The notes under the pieces: model-generated
What the model saw: only the letters and a program-made list of their open reading frames with translations
The model's database searches: none
Told to the model about the DNA's origin: nothing
Program-made: the position numbers and the translations under genes
Shown: positions 61,479-64,000 of the stretch, piece after piece
Layout: each line of letters starts with the position of its first letter
Position numbering within the stretch: the first letter of the stretch is position 1
Source of the DNA: an uncultured Roseibium sp.
Lineage (GTDB): Bacteria > Pseudomonadota > Alphaproteobacteria > Rhizobiales > Stappiaceae
Reading direction: 5' to 3'
Length of the DNA stretch: 64,000 bases
NCBI RefSeq assembly: GCF_947494555.1
Contig: NZ_CANLVF010000005.1
Location: forward strand, 496,001 to 560,000

Positions 61479-64000
61479 ATGACCGAGACAGACAAACGCG
61501 ACTATTCCGAAACGCTCAACCTACCGCAGACGGATTTTCCGATGCGCGCCGGCCTTCCCAAGAAGGAGCCGGAGATCCTTGCACGCTGGGAGAAGCTTGA
61601 CGTCTACCAGAAGCTCCGCGAACAGGGCAAAACGCGCGACAAGTTCGTGTTGCACGATGGCCCTCCCTACGCGAACGGCAACATCCATATCGGGCATGCG
61701 CTCAACAAGACCCTGAAAGACATCGTCACGCGGTCGATGCAGATGATGGGTTATGAGAGCAATTACGTCCCCGGATGGGACTGTCACGGTTTGCCCATCG
61801 AATGGAAGATCGAGGAGCAGTACAGGGCCAAGGGCAAAAACAAGGACGAGGTTCCGATCAACGAATTCCGCCGGGAGTGCCGCGAGTTTGCCGAACACTG
61901 GATCGACGTTCAGCGTCAGGAGTTCAAGCGCCTCGGCATCGAGGGCGACTGGGATAACCCGTACCTCACAATGCGGTTCGACAGCGAGGCGATCATCGCC
62001 CGGGAACTGATGAAGTTTGCCACATCCGGTCAGCTTTACCGCGGTTCCAAACCGGTTATGTGGTCGGTCGTTGAAAAGACGGCGCTGGCCGAGGCGGAGA
62101 TCGAGTACCAGGACCACAAGTCCGACATGATCTGGGTAAAGTTTCCGGTCGAAACCGCCGGTGGCAGTGACCAGGACGCGGTCGAGCAGTTGCTGGACGC
62201 GGCTCTCGTCATTTGGACAACCACACCCTGGACCATCCCTGGCAACCGGGCGATCTGCTTTTCCTCGCGTATTGAATACAGCCTTTATGAAGTGACCCAG
62301 GATGGACTGCCGGACGAGAACTGGGTGCAGAAGGGCGATCTCCTGATCCTCGCCGACGCGCTGGCGGAAGACGTTTTCAAGAATGCCCGGATATCGGACT
62401 TCAAGCGCGTTCGCGCGGTTACCGGCGACGAATTGGAGACGATCACCTGTGCGCATCCGCTGGCCGAACTTGGCCTTGGCGGGTACGAATTCGATGTCCC
62501 TGTTCTCGACGGTGATCACGTTACCGACGATGCGGGCACCGGCTTCGTGCACACCGCGCCGGGCCATGGCGCGGATGACTTTGAAATCTGGATGGCGAAA
62601 CGGGCCGACCTGGATGCGCGCGGCATCAATACCGCGATCCCCTTCACCGTCGCCGATGACGGATTTTACACAAAAGACGCGCCCGGATTTGAGGGCTACG
62701 AGGTCATCACGCACAAGGGCGAGAAGGGCAAGGCCAACAAGGCGGTCATCGAAAAGCTCAAGGAGAGCGGCAACCTGATCGGCCTTGGCCGGCTTTCCCA
62801 CTCCTATCCGCATTCCTGGCGGTCCAAGAAACCGGTGATCTTCCGCAACACGCCACAGTGGTTCGTCTATATGGACAAGGCACTCTCGGGAGAAGGCGAC
62901 ACGCTGCGCACGCGGGCGCTAGATGCAATCGACGCGACCCGCTTTGTGCCCGGAAGTGGCCAGAACCGTCTGCGCTCGATGATCGAGAACAGGCCGGACT
63001 GGGTTCTCTCCCGCCAGAGGGCGTGGGGTGTGCCGATCACGGTATTCATTCACAAGGATACGGCGGAGATCCTGAAGGACGAGGCCGTCAATTCCCGCAT
63101 TTACGACGCTTTCTGCGAGGAAGGCGCTGATGCCTGGTATGCGGATGGTGCCAAGGAGCGTTTCCTTGGCAACGACCATAATGCCGACGACTGGGACATG
63201 GTGACAGACATTCTCGACGTCTGGTTCGATTCCGGTTCCACGCATGCCTTTGTTCTGGAGCAGCGGGACGATCTCAAGCCCAAGCGCAAAAAAGACGGCG
63301 GCAATGACTACGTGCTCTATCTGGAAGGATCCGACCAGCACCGCGGCTGGTTCCATTCCTCGCTGCTGGAAAGCTGTGGAACACGTGGCACGGCGCCCTA
63401 CGATGCTGTCCTGACACACGGCTTCACCATGGCCGAGGATGGGCGCAAGATGTCCAAGTCTCTGAACAACCAGGTGTTTCCGCAAGACATCATCAAGCAG
63501 TACGGCGCTGATATTCTGCGCCTTTGGGCAGCTTCGACGGATTATTGGGAAGACCAGCGCCTGGGCCAGGAAATCATCAAGACCAACGTCGACAGCTACC
63601 GCAAGCTTCGGAACACGCTCCGTTGGATGCTTGGATCACTTGCCCACGCCACAGGCGAAGACGTCGCTCTTTCGGAGATGCCCGAACTTGAAAGACTGAT
63701 GCTGCACCGCCTTGCAGAACTGGACGAACTTGTTCGCGAGGCCTATTGGGAATTTGACTACAAGAAGGTCGCCCATCAGCTCTTCACGTTCATGACTGTC
63801 GAACTGTCGGCCTTTTACTTCGATATCCGCAAGGATGCGCTTTACTGCGATGCGGCGTCCTCAACACGGCGCAAGGCCTCGCTCTATGTCATCGACAAAC
63901 TGTTCAACTGCCTGGTGACTTGGATGGCCCCGATCATGCCGTTCACCATGGACGAGACCTGGGTGACCCGCTACGGCGAGGAGACGTCCGTGCACCTTGA
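61479..64000 (+). CDS. ileS: Isoleucyl-tRNA synthetase (3' end outside window)
   Basis: The first 840 residues are present; the gene runs off the right edge. It starts at ATG 61479. Class I synthetase signatures are GNIHIGHAL (HIGH) and DGRKMSKSLNN (KMSKS), with the editing domain containing the WTTTPWTIPGN segment and the HTAPGHGADDF motif. It charges tRNA-Ile and hydrolyses misactivated valine. It is on the plus strand, opposite to the GT87-like pair. Confidence 0.97.
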   Translation, partial: MTETDKRDYSETLNLPQTDFPMRAGLPKKEPEILARWEKLDVYQKLREQGKTRDKFVLHDGPPYANGNIHIGHALNKTLKDIVTRSMQMMGYESNYVPGWDCHGLPIEWKIEEQYRAKGKNKDEVPINEFRRECREFAEHWIDVQRQEFKRLGIEGDWDNPYLTMRFDSEAIIARELMKFATSGQLYRGSKPVMWSVVEKTALAEAEIEYQDHKSDMIWVKFPVETAGGSDQDAVEQLLDAALVIWTTTPWTIPGNRAICFSSRIEYSLYEVTQDGLPDENWVQKGDLLILADALAEDVFKNARISDFKRVRAVTGDELETITCAHPLAELGLGGYEFDVPVLDGDHVTDDAGTGFVHTAPGHGADDFEIWMAKRADLDARGINTAIPFTVADDGFYTKDAPGFEGYEVITHKGEKGKANKAVIEKLKESGNLIGLGRLSHSYPHSWRSKKPVIFRNTPQWFVYMDKALSGEGDTLRTRALDAIDATRFVPGSGQNRLRSMIENRPDWVLSRQRAWGVPITVFIHKDTAEILKDEAVNSRIYDAFCEEGADAWYADGAKERFLGNDHNADDWDMVTDILDVWFDSGSTHAFVLEQRDDLKPKRKKDGGNDYVLYLEGSDQHRGWFHSSLLESCGTRGTAPYDAVLTHGFTMAEDGRKMSKSLNNQVFPQDIIKQYGADILRLWAASTDYWEDQRLGQEIIKTNVDSYRKLRNTLRWMLGSLAHATGEDVALSEMPELERLMLHRLAELDELVREAYWEFDYKKVAHQLFTFMTVELSAFYFDIRKDALYCDAASSTRRKASLYVIDKLFNCLVTWMAPIMPFTMDETWVTRYGEETSVHL

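Noticed and set aside
61187..61495. Minus-strand open frame overlapping the ileS start
   Set aside because: No ribosome-binding site or family, and Arg/Ser-rich composition typical of a shadow frame; it overlaps the ileS start region.
61521..62813. Long minus-strand open frame (430 residues) inside ileS
   Set aside because: It is antisense to ileS, whose HIGH and editing motifs fall within the same bases, and shows no family similarity.
1..64000. CRISPR array, prophage, integrase, toxin-antitoxin pair, rRNA or tRNA
   Set aside because: No regularly spaced repeats, phage structural or integrase genes, or tRNA cloverleaf were seen; one MITE is the only mobile element.

Overview
The window looks like ordinary chromosome of a GC-rich alphaproteobacterium of the Hyphomicrobiales (Rhizobiales), most like the Stappiaceae (Roseibium/Labrenzia). 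I base this on gene order and family membership, not on a search: an aa3 cytochrome oxidase operon in alphaproteobacterial order, an ispH-thrB-rnhA operon, thrC followed by an M16 peptidase, a Rhizobiales-type porin, DUF2093, DUF4170 and DUF6101 proteins, and ribF and ileS near each other. No rRNA, tRNA, CRISPR array, prophage or complete insertion sequence was seen.

Layout. 1-5.4 kb: edge-truncated secreted VWA protein, a MarR/isochorismatase-like pair with a dyad operator, a peptidoglycan-binding protein with a possible clan-CD-like domain, OsmC and gcvH behind a tandem glycine riboswitch, a 262-bp MITE-like element and a lipoprotein. 5.5-8.0 kb: ispH-thrB-rnhA. 8.2-14.5 kb (minus): thrC, M16 peptidase, GNAT acetyltransferase and a membrane EAL protein. 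14.7-17 kb: YqgE, a DsbD-N-like protein and a peroxiredoxin. 17-23.6 kb (minus): ctaC, ctaD, ctaB, a 54-residue CoxF-like gene, ctaG, ctaE, then an intrinsic terminator, DUF983 and surf1. 24-29 kb: IalB-like protein, Kef-type antiporter, HAD hydrolase, tldD. 29.2-30 kb: two small unknown proteins and a DUF2093 protein. 30-35.5 kb (minus): pmbA, an inositol-monophosphatase-like protein, DUF4170, DUF374 acyltransferase, waaA and lpxK, a lipopolysaccharide-core operon. 35.7-41 kb: DUF6101, ubiA, a Pro-rich secreted protein, purD and a fluoroacetate-dehalogenase-like enzyme. 41-47 kb: an AT-rich-flanked block with a GGDEF-EAL protein, a patatin, an orphan and a metallo-beta-lactamase-fold protein. 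47-54 kb: rsmD, a pseudouridine synthase, tadA, porin, alpha/beta hydrolase, mutL and a HAD-IIA protein. 54.6-64 kb: cheZ-cheY, MaoC dehydratase, ribF, a DMT transporter, two tandem GT87-like membrane proteins and the 5' part of ileS.

Functionally the window covers terminal-oxidase assembly, threonine synthesis, lipopolysaccharide core and lipid A synthesis, translation and RNA modification, and two cyclic-di-GMP enzymes. The least explained items are the protein at 2240-3202, the MITE whose target duplication forms a stop codon, the secreted Pro-rich protein at 37514-38398 and the small orphans at 29220-29671 and 45440-45778. I found no convincing multi-gene system that is wholly new. Many starts here are GTG or TTG; they were chosen from ribosome-binding-site spacing and are noted individually.
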